64,000 nt of DNA from Desarmillaria ectypa (GCA_030407005.1 JAUDYN010000001.1:2666001-2730000); one strand, 5' to 3'. Counted from the first letter of the stretch, positions 46,801-61,400 are shown. Numbers and translations are program-made. Notes: generated by a model from the letters alone, not told the origin.

Positions 46801-49800
46801 TCCAAGTGCAAACATATTCCGTGATCTTCCTGTGGTTCTTCTCCATTCAGGCGCTACGATTAGAGGATCACTCGAACGGGTGATGGAAGGTCTCGGGGTC
46901 CGTAGGGATGTGGAGTTGCAAACTTTGTTCAACAAGTAAGTGACATACGTGACGTCTCAGAGCTTTCACTAAATTGAATGCCTTCACAGAATGGTCAAAA
47001 CAAACGAATGGACTGTTAACGACCTCATGAAACATCTCGCAACGCGTAATCTCAACGATGAAGAAATCACTCGCTTACGGTTGACAGCCGTATTTCCGAA
47101 GCAAGAAACGTTAGAGGGTGTTCCTGGTGCGAAATCGAGGAGATATGCTGCCAAGGATCTGTATGAACCTTTGGATGTTTTTCGACAACTCGGTTTGCCT
47201 GTTCTAGACTGGGGAACACAGAACAAGTGGCGTCCATCATCTCCCGAAGGTGGGTCCTCTTTCTGTCAGTTGAGTCTTCAGCTAACACATTTATAAGCGA
47301 AACTCGCATTTACTCTCAATTTACGTCAGTATCCTCCTATCGATGTACTTGTTAATCTTTGCGCCAGTCCCGATGAAAAGGTGCTCACCGAATTTTCCGC
47401 TATCGTCTTTCACAATTCCTCACATTATTCTTTAGATTAGAACCACCGCATTGAAGTATCTTACTGACAATATGAATACCAAATACCAAGACTTCAATCC
47501 CAAGAGATTTGATCAGGTTGCATTCATTCCGGCTATACGAGACTCCAAAATTTGCCTGGGTACCCCTGAAGAGGTATATAGACATTATCCTTCTCTTCAT
47601 GATAGTCCCTAACCCGGACGTAATAGGTCTTTGCCAGTTCTGACTGGGCCGCCTTTGCCTTCTTGGTAACACCACCAACACTATCAAAAGAGATAGTGGC
47701 CAAGTTGAAAGTCCCGCAGCATCCTCCTTCACAGATGATAGTATCATTTCTTGTCAAGAACGTTGCTCGAGATGAATCTCAAGCGAAGCAGTGGTTTGAA
47801 ATATTGGCGGGGAGAATAGCAGGTGAGCGCATGTGTCCATACCATATCATGCTCGGGAGACTCATTATCTTAAGACTTCACTACCTTTCAGCTGACAACG
47901 CTCTCAAGGACACCCATGGTACCAACGAAAGAAGGCGGCAATACAGCGGTAGCATTTCGATGGGTCCCACCTAACCAGTGCTACTTCCGTCGAAGCTCCG
48001 GTGATGACTATTACTCGAGGTTATTTATCTTCGTCGATTTCGGACCTGCTGCAAACGCGTTTTTGACTGCTTGTGGTACCCGCCAGGAGCCGAGCGTGGA
48101 TGAAATTGCTCGTACTATGTTACAGGATCCAGGAAAATTCTACGAGTCACTAAACAGCAGCCCAACAAAGTCCGGGAATTTTTTAATCAATATTAATGCC
48201 CACTGATAATTTTGCCTCTAATAGTTACATCGGGGAATTGCGAAAGCTCGCCATGGCCCATCAACAGATTTCTGGGGACACACTTCACAAAATGCGACGG
48301 GCAAAAATTCTGTTGGGGCTGAAACGAAAGCCAAAGGTAAAGGCGAACACTGATTTTGACGACTTCGATGATGATGGGTGGGACACGCTTTATGATCTTA
48401 AAGCAGCTGATGAAATAGTCATCACCGATGACACCAATGCCCATCAGCTTTTCAGCGAGTCCTTGTTTACGGCACCTCAAGAAGACATACTTGAAGGCAA
48501 GTCGATACATCCATCTCTGCGCAATGATCTTCATGATGCTATTTAGCTTTCTATATGTCCCTCGGGTCCCGTCGCTTGAGCTCTGTAGTCGAAGTATCGT
48601 ATAAGGCGTCTGCTGCGGTATCCAACAGCAAAATAGCCGTCGAGACACGAAACCTGATACTCGAGAGACTTCCCCTGTTCTTGCATGAACATACCCACTC
48701 GAAGATCAAGTTCACGCTTACCTGGCTGACCTCGCCGGAACATTTTGTCGTCCAAATGTTTGGTAAACTGTCGATCACAAAGAAGCTTCGCTTTGGTGAT
48801 GCACCGTCTCGCTCGCTTGACGCTTTAGCCTATGCTGTACACGAAAACAATAGGATCATGCTATTTCTCGCCGGGAATGCCCAGGTCGATATGTATTATG
48901 AGTACGTAGATCAGGCCCTGGATGATGATCCGCGTCCAAATCTAACTCTTTTCAAGGGTCGCTACTTCCTTGAATCGGTTACTTTTCGAGTCCCCGAAGG
49001 CTAATGATGCGCTTCTCTTCATGACCATATTATCTACTCCTCTTCGTGAGCTAAAACGTAGAGGTTATAATGGCGCGTATCAAATCGGAATTTGTATTTG
49101 ATATCGGGCTGACTTTTTGTTAGTCGATCGCATCCTTAAACAACAACAAGCGGAGAGGCAGGCTTCACAAGAGGCCGCCAAGGCAGAAGCAGAGAATATT
49201 TCCTTGATGTCGAAACAAACATCAATGCTCAACCCTTCGCATAGGATTTCAAACTCTGCTCCTGGTCCTGAACAACCATCGCCACAGCAGCCAGTGTCGG
49301 ATGAAAACTCGCTCCTACGTTCAACTAATAGTATGCGGAATACGTTCCAAAACTTGAGACGTAAGATCGGTCCAAGGTCGAACACGAACACTCCTTATCC
49401 ACCTGTCACTGACGAGGTGAAACCGACGGGAAATCATATTACAGATACTGGGTCTCCACCTATACCTGATGAAACTTGCCCGATCTATCCACCTACAGGC
49501 AAGCCGGGTGGTGCGTCAAGAGCAGCTATCAGTACGTTTCCTATCCTCGTATGTCTATAATTTGGCTGACAACTTGCGGTACAAGCGTCAAACATCGATA
49601 TGGCAATCAATGCGTGTCGACCCGAGAAGAATCACCTGCTCCAGAATCGGGAACAGATGCGGATCGTCAAAGAGTCGCTAAACGAAGGATATTGTGATCT
49701 TTCCGGACATTCGGGGACATTGAAACTCGTCGGTGAGTTGCCGACTTTGTTCAATTTCAGGTCTGGGCATTAAACTCGACGGCACAGCGTCTATGGAGAA

Positions 49801-50345
49801 TGTCAAGATATATCTTCCACAAAGTAGGTGTCCCAAAAATCTATTAACACAAATACTGACAGTATCTCAGATACAGACACGGCCCGCGTTGAGGAGTTTC
49901 TTTCCACAAGACACGACTCAGTAGCGAGGTTCATCCATGTGATGAATATCTTGGCAGCAGTCTATAAACTTCCCATGGAAAATCTACATATCTTCAGCGA
50001 AGACGAAGGCACTACTGTTGCGTTCAACCGCAATGGTAGCATTTTCTTGAATTTGCGATATTATATCGCTTGGCGTAGGTGGTTCACTACACATAATTAC
50101 GTCCACTTACGATAATGCACAGACGATGAACAGGTTAGAAAGGGAGATATGAACCCGGCAATTGTTTCCTGGTAAGCCCTCGACCACTCAAAGGTCAGTA
50201 CTGACAATCAGATAGGTACTTTACTCTCGCGCATGAAATCGCGCACAACTTGGTACAACCTCATAATTCTGAGCACGAATTTTATTTTTCAGCAATCTGT
50301 GAAAAGCACCTAATGGAGCTTGGAAACATAGTATTTAAACCATAG
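43862..50345 (+). CDS. sacsin-like HSP90-type ATPase with C-terminal HEXXH
   Basis: A very large protein from about 20 exons. The N-terminus MAGTRDAL joins over a GC-AG intron (43886-43940) to WASGRDESVEVNQRALIDKV, then ARYSGEFTVFRELLQNSDDA with the GHKL/HSP90 Bergerat N-box, and IGAFGVG as G1 box (about 44390). This matches the sacsin/HSP90-like ATPase domain. Long helical and Ser-rich stretches follow, with no family I can name (TIRSLWDGSSSP, LERVMEGLGVRRD, KRKPKVKANTDFDDFDDD). A disordered region near 49100-49500 precedes a C-terminal block ending FTLAHEIAHNLVQPHNSEHE, which contains HEIAH (HEXXH) and downstream His/Glu, and the stop at 50343-50345. Similar fungal proteins combine an HSP90-like ATPase with such an end. 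A protease role is inference; cellular role unknown. Confidence 0.8.
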
Positions 50346-50709
50346 ATATTATTGATGGATAACTGTAGAAAATATGTACGGATTTAATTTACTGTATGTA
50401 ATCTTAGAGCACCCTTAGCACCGTGTCATTTAGTTGCCCCTGAACCCACGTGAGTCCTATTTCACCGGAGGCTGATTCGAGACCGCTCGTATTTGCTACC
50501 TACGGCCGTCGTCAACGTTCTTCCTCTTGGAGGCAGCAGCAGTCGACTGCTCCACCGTTCTTTTACTGGAAACGACTCGTTTTTTCCCCACTGAAATCCA
50601 GCCAAAGTGTTACTAGCACCCACCGGTCGACATCAAGGTCATAAGTAGTACGTTTTCATGTCTCACGACTTTCTTCGTATAACCTATATCCTTCAGATTC
50701 ATTGCCAGA
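50346..50709. other. intergenic
   Basis: Spacer between the sacsin-like gene and the next gene. A short Ser/Arg-rich open frame at about 50450-50644 has no family match and overlaps the probable promoter or leader. No RNA or repeat is seen. Confidence 0.45.
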
Positions 50710-51666
50710 ATGACTGATATCAATCCTGTAGTGTCAGCCCCAGCTACCGGCAGCCCAGTATCGTCCATTCGTAGGAAACCCCAATTCACGTACCGGTCAC
50801 CCCCACTCTCGGACCCTCGCTCTATCAAAGCCTCCATTTTCACTATTACACCGAGGATAGCACCGTCTGGAAAGTCTAATGTCGCAGGAAGGGATGCGCT
50901 ACCAGCTAGCGCGAAATCTTCCCCAGCGAACAAGTTGAAAAAGCACCCCATGGGCCCACCCCTTCCCCTTTATCATCCCTTGGGTCCTTTAGCACTCTCG
51001 CTACCTCCGTTAGACCCGACTATTTTCGGGTTTCCGGCTGATATCACTGTGGATGATGATGAAGGACGTCAGGCACCGGGACGTGGAAAACGCCCAACCG
51101 TCCAGGCCCAGGGTGCCGAAGAAGAGGACACCAAGTCTGCGACGTCTGGCACAGGTTCCGTAGCAGTTGCGCCTGTCGCAGCGCGTGAAGTAAAGGAAAA
51201 GGCCAGCAGTCCGCGGAAAAAACGCGGAGGCGGAAAACGAAAACGGAAAGACGCCGACGACGCTGATGCGACATATCCAGCTAAACGGACGCGTCAGTCG
51301 CGAGCCCAGCAGGTGGAAGAAGGTTCTCCGATGGAAGTTGTAAACACACCTATCTCAGAGGGTATTTCAACTCCCGAACCAGGCCTGGCACTTGATGGTA
51401 ACGAAGACAAGTCGAAGCTGGGGCGCAGGACGACACGGTCTCGCGGTCAGCCCGCGCGACGGGACTCTAATGCAAGCGAGGCTACGTCAATATCTGTCGC
51501 AGCTTCGACGACTCTGAAAAGAGAAAAAGATAGTATCGGGGAAGACAAAAAATCCGATACAGAGGGGCCGGAACCGAATGGTGTTACGACTGCTTTGGAA
51601 GCCGATGGGAAGCGCAGCGTTCGAAGCAGCAGTAAGGAGGAAGGAGAGATCAGTGAGGATACATAA
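50710..51666 (+). CDS. unrecognised basic, disordered protein
   Basis: A single open frame of 318 codons, apparently without introns. The N-terminus is Ser/Pro-rich (SIRRKPQFTYRSPPLSDPRS), then a short hydrophobic Pro-rich stretch (PLYHPLGPLALSLPPLDPTI) ending in an acidic patch (VDDDEGRQ). The C-terminal two thirds is Lys/Arg/Glu/Ser-rich, with a strong nuclear-localisation-like cluster (KKRGGGKRKRK) and an acidic end (EEGEISEDT). The composition suggests a nuclear, chromatin- or RNA-associated disordered protein. No domain is recognised. Confidence 0.65.
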   Translation: MTDINPVVSAPATGSPVSSIRRKPQFTYRSPPLSDPRSIKASIFTITPRIAPSGKSNVAGRDALPASAKSSPANKLKKHPMGPPLPLYHPLGPLALSLPPLDPTIFGFPADITVDDDEGRQAPGRGKRPTVQAQGAEEEDTKSATSGTGSVAVAPVAAREVKEKASSPRKKRGGGKRKRKDADDADATYPAKRTRQSRAQQVEEGSPMEVVNTPISEGISTPEPGLALDGNEDKSKLGRRTTRSRGQPARRDSNASEATSISVAASTTLKREKDSIGEDKKSDTEGPEPNGVTTALEADGKRSVRSSSKEEGEISEDT

Positions 51667-52456
51667 TATGCCCCGCGAGCGTATTTGCCGAGTATTTTTG
51701 TTGAACATCCTTGCTTTTTTTTTTTCTTTTTCCAAGTATCCTATCCTATTCCCACACTACATTCACTCTGTACACCCACTGCATCGCACCATGTGTTCTA
51801 CCTATACAATTATCTCCACATGTCTATTTTCTCCCGTACGATGTCATCTGTTGTTGTACATCCATATTCCAGTAATTTATGTCAGCTGGCAAAATGAATG
51901 CAGGATTCTCAGAAGATCGTCAGCGCGAGAAATCATAATGAATCTAATCGTAAAACGCTAATGGGACGGTTACAGCGAAGAGTACTAGATCATATGGGTT
52001 GTACACGTGAAATTAAGGGCCGGCTACTCATACGCCTGAAATTACGCCCTCTTTTGGCAATCACCGCCATGGTCGCCATCATCGACATCGTTGCATCTGA
52101 CCAACAATTACTGCCGTTAGCATTCACCGTTGTTGACCTTTTCTTTTCAGGAAAAATATATCTCGCAGATCACCAGCAACCTGAACTTTGACCCCACACT
52201 TGCTTTTCCTCGTGATGATTTTCATCAGATCTGGTGACTGAATTGCGCGCGGGAGGCAGCGAAGTATGATAGCTCTGCGGCGCTTCTGCTTCTGATAACC
52301 ATGTGCTCCTTCCCGTACCTCATCCGTCTAATGGGATTTCCCGTTATCCTGCTAAATTTTCCAGTCTATATATTCCCTTAGGATTTCTCACTTCCCAGTT
52401 CCTACCCTCGTGTTTCTTTTCTCTGGATCTGTGTTTTTGAGGCCTCTCCTTGGACC
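51667..52456. other. intergenic, about 0.8 kb
   Basis: Downstream of the basic protein and upstream of the DUF3712 gene. A T-rich tract at about 51714-51730 may be part of the upstream gene's 3' end. A 97-codon open frame at 51898-52191 shows no homology or splice support. The last 100 bases are a pyrimidine-rich leader. Confidence 0.5.
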
Positions 52457-55400
52457 ATGGAATCTACTCGTGAAAGCAGTGGTATATGCGACCAAGACCC
52501 CGATTTTGAGGGCTCGACCGCGTCGTTAGCTGGTATGCACCTTTTTGTTGCCACCATTCCGTCTGTCCTGATATATGCGGTTTTTCCGCAGGCCATGCTG
52601 CTTTGCCGGCAGGCTCACGGTTCTCAGAAGATCCAGAAATTCTGCGAACGACAGCCGCTGGTGTGCCTGTTAGTACTGAGGCTGCTCAAGACATCGCAAC
52701 CGCTCAGCCTGATGCCCCCCCTCAAAATGCGGTCCCTCCTGTGCCTTGGTACAAGAAGCGCAAGTTTGTTATCTCGCAGGCTATCATCATTCCCTTAGGA
52801 ATTGCTCTGCTTTTTATTCTGCTCTTCCCTGTCGTTACCGCCATCGTTCAGTTGGTCGTTAACAGATCCAACATCAATATCAATGTCGCTTTTATCACTG
52901 AGCCTCAGAACAACACGTTCAACCTCGCTTTGAGCGGTGTAGTACGTCTACCTTGGCAACGATTAACTATATGCTCGTCGCTGATTTCTTTTTTATAGAT
53001 CACTCATACAGGCATCATATCGGCAAGAATCGAGTTTACCAGACCTACCGACGTATATTGGGTTCAAGACAATGGCACAGAAACTCCCATCGGGGCTATG
53101 TGGTTGCACACACTCCATGCTAAAGATAAAAGAGCCGTCGTTGATGAGCAGACCACTTTTAACATCAGCGACGAAGATGCCTTTGGTCGCTTTGCTCAGC
53201 ATATGATTACTGGGACTAATTTCACTTGGAAGCTTTCGAGCGACGACCTCAAAGTTCAAGCAGCCAAGTTTCCCGTGTCTCGTGGAATCAAGTTCAATAA
53301 ATGTATCACCTTGGACGGTAGAAACTTTCCTTCCTCCCGAAAAAGATAAACCTCATGATCCCACCCCACTAGGATTCAACAGCTTCTACGGCAACACCAA
53401 GCTGAAGGATTTGCAGCTTCCTAGTGACAACCCAAAGGGCGGCATCAACTTTGTTACCATCACGACGCTGTTCAATCCCAGGTACACCCATCTTTCAATC
53501 TGATTTCACACTCACCTACTCGTAACGAACAGCCCATTTTCTCTCAATCTGGGAACTGTGGTCTTCGATCTGTTCTACAAAGGCGTTGCCTTGGGAGTGG
53601 GTATCGGCGAAGATACTAAGATAGTACGGAATCTATGCCTTTTTTCGTGGTCTCTAACAATGATCGTAATAGGTTCCTGGCGATAATGATATATCCTTAG
53701 GAGGGTACTTGATCATGCATGATTCCGCAGACGAGCTTGCTGTCATTTCGGAACTCTTCACCAACTATCTCAACGGCGATGACTCTACCGTCATTGCCAA
53801 GGGACAATCAACTCTCCAGAACGATGGCACCGCGATTTCCTGGCTCAGTAAGGGTGTGGAGGCGCTAGAGTTGCAGGTCCCCTTCGTTTCCCTCCAAGGC
53901 GCGATTAATCCGATCCAGTCGATCGCGATCGGTGATCTGGGTTTGCTATTCGATATGTCCGTACCATGGTCTCCGATAACGAACAGCAAAACGGTTCAAG
54001 CTCAATTAGGTGAGTCGAAGCAGATTGATCTCATTCGCTTTGATTGATGTGCTTCCCATGGCAGTATTACCCTTCGGGTTTTCCTTATCAATTGGGGGGA
54101 TTCAGAATTCGTTCAACCTCACGAGACCGGAAGGAGTTGTCGGAGGACTGGACGTTGTAAGCTCAATTCACTCCCTTGGACTATTGAGATTTCACCTTTT
54201 CTTGTAGCCTCTAGATGCATCCACCTCCGATATCAAGGTGTATGGTGAAAAGAACACATCTGGTCCAGTTGACATTGTTATCACCGACACAAGACTAGCG
54301 ACACCAGACCATCCTACATTTGCTGATTTCAGTGAGTATACATCATCCTCTTTCTCGTGTCTAGCGTATTCACGCGATCCTCAGACGTCAATATCACTAG
54401 TCACGCTGAAGTAGACTTCCAGATTATCGGCCACTCAAGGTCTGTCGCGAATACGAGTATTGGGCAAATTACACTAGATCCCATCAAATTCAATGTCACG
54501 TCATCACTGAAAGGCTTGCAAGGTCTGAATGGCCTGACAACTATCGAGGGCGTTGACGTACGAGGCGGCACCGAAGAAGGTATCACTCTCGGAATCAACG
54601 GTTCGTCGCCTTGATCTACAGTTTCATGCGGATATTCTGATAGACTTGCAGTGGCGATCTACAACCCGTCCAATTTATACTTGCAGACCGGTGATCTGCG
54701 TGCGTCTGATCCCGACTTCTTTGATGCAAAGCTTTTGTTTATTAGAGATGCGCAGATATGCAACTAAAACGCGATGGCGTAGTGTTGGGCACGGCCCTTA
54801 TGCCCAACCTGACGCTAAATATGGGCAATAACACCGTTGTGGCTCAGTCTATATTCGCGGTTAGTTTTCGATCTTCTATTTTTCTGAATGAAATTAGCTC
54901 ACACGTACAATTTTTCGAAGGCAAACGATAACCCTCAGGGGTTGCAGACACTAGACGATTTCGTTGGTCGGAAAGGTAAGCACGGACGTATCGAATCCCG
55001 CATCTAGTAACGTTTTGCAACGCAGATGTTCAACTTTCCATTGTTGGTTACGATGGAAGCACCGAGATCGCCTCACTTTCGGAAGCGTTTCAAACGCTTG
55101 ACATCGGGGTTATCCTCCCGGGGCTGAACATGACCCTTCTGAATCAAGCAGCTCTTGAAGGTCAGTCGAAGTTTCATGATCAGTAGGCCAAATATCTTAT
55201 TCGTCACTCCAGTCCTATCTACCACTGGACGAGAGAACAATATTAGTCACGTTTCCGTCACCATTCAGAATCCTTTCACCGCAGCTCTCGGCATCTCGAA
55301 TATCCAATCGACCGTCAGCTCCACCGGCCTTACATTGGGGACGATTGACTCTAGCAGCGCGTTCACGATAGACGGAAAGTCTACGGCCGCATCACCCGAA

Positions 55401-58400
55401 CTGGATCTCAATATGAATATGTCTCCAAGTGTCTTATTTACTTTGACTCGTAGGCTGGCAGTCGATGCAGGTCTCGATACCGCCCAATTGGACGGAATCG
55501 TCGACATCGGAGGGATTTCCTATGTGGACGAAACGAATGCATCCTCTTCGAAACGCGATACTCAGGGTAACATATACACGTCAGTTTTAGGAAGATCGTG
55601 AGCTGTTCCAGTACTAACTTAGTTGCAAATTAGCGGATTCAACCTTCCTCAATTTGTTCAACAGGCATTCTCAAAGCTTGAAACCGATGTCGACCTTACG
55701 ACTGGTTTGAAGATTGGTAGCCCGCCATGCTCGAACCTCTTGTCCTTTCTAACACGGTTCACAGGCGATTATAGCACCACGCTCAAGTATATGCAGAGCG
55801 GCGTGAAGACTAACACTGATGACTCGCTTGATCTCATACTACCTATCTTGGCTCAACCAATTGTTCAGAAGGTCGTGTCTCAATCACTTCTCAGGTATCT
55901 TCGTCCTCCTTGGCGTCACCGTAATTTCATACGATAATAAACGATAGCATTGGCAATGTCCTTATTTCTGATCCTCGACCGGAATCTTTCAGTATGGCAC
56001 CAATCTCAACGCTCGAAAGCCCAACTAACAGTTTTTCCAGCTGCTGCAATGACAGGGAGCATCACCAACGCGGGACCATGTACGTTGTTACTGGTAGTCA
56101 CGACACCTGTCTTGCATTTCTAACATTCTATTTTCATAGTCGACGCTGTCATCGCATTTACATCTGGTTTATCTGTCTCTTGGAATGGAAAGACATTGGG
56201 GTCCATCGAGATGGACAATATAACCGTAACCGGTGATGTTGGGGCCGATTTTAATATCCAGTCCCAGTTCACTGTCGCCGACGTTGATCACTTAACTGAG
56301 TTTACTAAAGTACGTGGCTATCTTCCTTTGGTTGCATAATCTTAATATCATTTTAGGTATTGGTGACAGAGGAATCCTTTGAATGGATCATCAAGGGTGA
56401 AAATCTGACTGGTATGTTTACACATATATGAGCCGAATTTTACTTACTTTCCAACTTGCTACAGTCAGTGCTCTGGGCATCGATGTCGACCAAATTTCCT
56501 TGTCGGACAAGACGGTCACATTGAAGGGCATGAACAACTTGAATGGCGGTGTCACGATCACTGGCTTCAACCTGCCTGAGAATGATCCTGATGGTGGAAT
56601 TCATCTCACTCTAGCGGCCACTGCGACTAATGTTTGTCATCATTCTTGATTCCAGAGTCGGCCATGCTAACGTGTTGTGTTTTAGCCTTCTCAAGTCGGT
56701 ATTACTCTCAGTTCCATAGGCTTTGAAACCTATTTCGACAACATCATGATCGCTCCCGTACTTTCGGGGGAAGGCCTTACATTGACACCTGGCGGCACTT
56801 CCAATCTCTCCCTTGTCGGCCGTCTAATCCCCCAGGACTCGGATGAAGGCTTATCAGCGGTCTCGACCTTGTTCAACAATTTCATTCATGGAAAGGACAG
56901 TGACATTGTCGTTCACGGTGCTAGTGCAGGTCCTGAAGATGTACGTTCTATCTCCCTTATCATACCCAGTCATCTAATTGCATGTCTAGGTAATCTGGCT
57001 CAACGAAGGCATCAAGAGTCTGCAAGTGGCCTCGGTCCTTCCTAATCAAGGCGTCCTAAACATCATCCAGTCTATTAATCTCTTGCAGCTGGAAATAGAC
57101 TTCACGGATGATACCGCATATAAACCGGCGACAAGCAGTGATTATTCTCAAGCTGCGTTCACACTTCCTTTCGGCTTCCCCGTAGATATACAGGCGCTTG
57201 AACAGAACATTATTGTTGGCTATGGTGGACAGGACTTTGCGCAGCTGATGATTCCGAAGTCACCAGCTAGTACAGACGTGGATGCTCGCGTCATCACCTT
57301 GACTTTCAGCGACGTACCTTTCACAGTCTTCGACAGCACTCATTCCATCTTCGATAGCTTCCTAGCAGCAACTACCATGGGATCTAAGGAAACCTTGACT
57401 TTGACCGGGTCAGCCAATGCCGATGCGAGTACCGCTGTTGGCCTACTCTCTTTAAGCGAAATCACATTTTCCGTGGAGACTTCAATCGATGGTTTGCAAG
57501 GTCTCAAGGTGCAACCTGTCACTGTCAGCGGCCTGGATGTTAATCATGGTTATGCCGACTACCTGCTTATCAAAGTTAACAGTTTACTTTATGATCCAAG
57601 GTGAATCTTTTCCTTGAGCGCCCAGGCAAACTAAATTGACAGTTTTGTGCAGCAACTTGACTATTGGTATGTTGCATATCCTTTCCCAAGCTGTAATCCA
57701 TAAACCATGCTACTAGGCACGGGCGATGTTTTCTTTTTGTTCTCCTACCAGTGAGTCGCATCTTTATTTCTTCTTACATGTCTTACTCTGTATCTAGGAA
57801 CCAAGTGATTGGCACCGCGAACATAGTATGCTTTCTTTCACTATTTGGTAGGCTCGACTTACCTTTGATTGCCGTTAGGCCGACCTGGTGATCAAACCTG
57901 GCAACGGAAGTTATCCCACAGGTTCGCATAACACCATTGCGGCATCGTCTCTCTTATATTAATTTGTTGTTCGCAGATGTCCACTTTTCACCGCAAGGAT
58001 CAGACGCAGCGTCGGCGGGACGGGCACTCCTGGAAAATTACATACAAGGAGTCGATGTGGAAACCTCCATTACCGGCAGTACAGATTCCACCTCGATCAA
58101 GTCTTTACAGATGGCGCTTTCTGAGATCGTCCTGTCCCCCGTGACAATACCTTCCATGCACGACACGCTGATCAAAAGTACCTCCTTGACATTCCCAACT
58201 GATATTGTGGACACAGGGATTGCTCAAGCTTCCTTCACTCTCGCCAATCCGTTTACGGCTAGCATCAATCTACTCACAGTCGGTGCCACCGCAACGTACC
58301 GTGGGCTGACACTAGGCACAATCCAAGATGTAGATGTGTCATCCAATCTGATCCACGCTAACGGACACAGTAGTGTTAATTCGCAGCCGTTAGACATGAA

Positions 58401-61400
58401 ATACAACTTGGACAAGTTAACCATTGTCCAATTTTTGAGACTTACGGCTCAAGCCAACGGCGTCGATCTCGGACCACTAGTCGACATGTTCCAGCTACTC
58501 ATTGACAATCCAAACCACAATCCTCCAGTAAGTTCTGTATCTTGACAACTCGTAACCGTTGATATCATATGCCCTTTCTAGGTCACCACGACGGTAGACA
58601 CTCAAGCCTCTAGTTGCTCTAGGTACGAAGTTAGATAGACCTTTCTGTTACTTACAATCTGAGTGTAGTTTCTCCTTCACAGTGGCAACCAGTTTGACGT
58701 CGCAGGTGCGATCATAAAGGCGCTGCAAAATCTTCAGGTCGACCTCGCAATTGATTCGTCACTCAAACTTGATGATTGTATGTGTGTTACTGTGGTCGAA
58801 TATATCGAAAATCTCATCATCTATTGTATATTAGTCGCGATAGACCTAACCTTCAAGCAAAGTGGTGTTCCAGCAATAGTAAGGATCTTCGATTCGTGCA
58901 CTCTTAGCGTGGCCACTGTCTCAACAAACTTCTTAGACAGATGACACTGCTCTATACCTCATAGGTGCTGTCGCCGGACCTATTGCACAAAATCTAGTCG
59001 ATGTTTCTGTTCTGCACTTCACCGAGGCTGACATCTCGTGAGTAGATTTTCAATGTTCCGTCCCAGATCTTTACCCCTCCGCAGAAATATTTCAAATGAT
59101 GGCCTGGATCTTTCTCTGCGTGGTTCCCTGACGGGGACTGGTCCGCTAGATGCACTCATTACTTTCACAGAGCCAGTCACGTAAGTGATAACTTTTTTTC
59201 AACAAGAATGAAAATATTCACGGATACCAGTGTCAATTGGGAGGGTCACGACATTGCACTGATCGATCTTGAGCCAAGTGAGCTGTCCCAGTAACCTTTA
59301 TACAGTCGACCAAGGTTTGAATTTTCTTCAGTTTGTGCTGCAGCCAACGATGGAGTACCTAACTACGAGACTCAAGCAAGACTTACGATAACAGACCAAT
59401 CACAGTTCGTTTTTGTTCCAGTTTTGCCATCTGTAGTTATCAATTACTAAAACATCTCGTAGATTTACTCAATTTGCGATCTACCTACTTCACAACGAGG
59501 AATTCTCATGGACGATATCAACCGACAAACTTCGTCTAACTGCATTGGGAACGATCTTCGACAACGTTTCACTGGAGAAGACCCTCACTTTTAAAGCCTT
59601 CAATAACTTGCCCGGCGTTACAATCAGCAATTTCGGCTTGCCGTCTGATGATGCAGACGGAGGCATCCATATTGAGACAGATGTATCAATACAATCGCCG
59701 TCGCGTGAGTACCCCTTCGCTTGTCCGTAACCGTAACACTAAAATGGCACTGCAGAAATTGGTATTGACTTAGGAACAGTCGTATTCCAATCATATTATG
59801 AAGGAACGCACGTTGGACGTACGTCGCGACTTGTAAAAGCTCCTTCGTACATTTCTAATGTGATATTCTAGCCCTGACCGCGACTGGCTTGATTCTGACA
59901 GCCAACTCAGAGATTTCATCACATTTCTCTGGGCGCATAATGCCTCAAAGCGGTGATGACCTAAACACCATCGGACAGCTTTTCTCTGCCTTTTTGGCTG
60001 GAGGAAATTCTACTTTGGTAACGACCGGCGATTCTGTCCAGCCCAGTGGATCTGGTGGGACGGTGGACTGGCTTAGGGCTGCCTTCAAGACTCTATCTCT
60101 TAACGTTGTTTTATCCGGCCAGATGTTCAATGTCTGTTTTCTTCTCATCCTTGTTGGCTGTAATGTTCTGATTAACCTCACAGGTCATACAATCTGTGGA
60201 ACTCTCGGATCTGGAAGTAACATTACAAAGCGACGACCAGACTTGGGCACCTCCGACGAGTTCCCGCAACACGCTAGCGATGTACAAAAATCCCTTCGGA
60301 TTCTCCTTGCAAGTGTTTGAGATTACACAGAATATTGTGATGAATTCGTTGGATGGAACGGAGATAGCTTCACTCGCATTGCCGAAAGCCGGTGCGGACG
60401 GTGGCATGTCTACAGGCAATGTGGTGAACCTTGACATCCAGTGGGAGAACCAACCCCTGAAATCTCTCAACAATGAAGCGTTCAAAGCATTGTTCGCCGC
60501 TGTAACCCTGCTCGACCAGACAGGTCTCAAACTCAAAGGAGCAGCAGACGTTACAGCCCACACGGCAATTGGAGATGTACCTATATCGGGCATCCCCTTC
60601 GACGTATCGTCATCTCTGAAGGGTATGAACTCCTTCGGGGGTTCGGCGATCTTGAGCAATGTATCCGTTTCTGGAAGTGGGGGGGATGGAGGAAGCGAGT
60701 ATATCGTTTCGCCACTGACGACGACAATACAGAATCCATCCAATGTAACCCTCCATACGATTGATATTGCGCTGCCGGTCATATACGAAGGTGTGATGAT
60801 TGGAAGAGCGGCAATTGATGTAAGCTTGAAGCACATCCTGATAATTTTCTACATGGACTGACTGACTGGCTGCGCCCAGCTGTTCGATTTGCTGCCGGGG
60901 GACATAGCGTTTTCTACAGAATTCCACTATGAGCCAAACGATGCAAACGATACTACAGCTCAGGTGAGTCAATGCCACCAGCGTAGGTTTACAAATTTTG
61001 ACTTTCTTGATTGATAGGCCTTCTTGACGCGATTCTTGACCACTGGAGACGATATACCTTTGATGATTCATGGTGATGCCCAAAGCACACCATTTGCGTT
61101 ACTCCAGGAAGCGCTAGCGGGTCTACGGCTGACGACAATGCTTCCAGGTTAGTATCAAGCCGCATTTTGCTGCAACCGCTGATTATTAAATTTATACAGG
61201 TATGGACCAGTCAAACATCATCGCGAGCATTCATGTCATCATCACGCTCGACAGTCTCGTTACAAATCTCGTCACTGTCACTGTTTCAATTCACAACCCG
61301 TTAGATGCTCCGATGGTAATTGAGTACGTTCAATCTGAAGCAGCCGTCGAAGGGGTGGTCTATGCCACCTTTGGTCATTCGTTCGGGGAGGACTTTGTCA

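Noticed and set aside
51898..52191. 97-codon plus-strand frame between two genes
   Set aside because: No motif, no splice signals, and the composition looks random. It lies in a probable promoter region.
60111..60836. 241-codon open frame on the minus strand inside the DUF3712 gene
   Set aside because: The plus strand codes for the conserved DUF3712 region here; the antisense frame shows no motif and is the shadow expected over GC-rich coding sequence.
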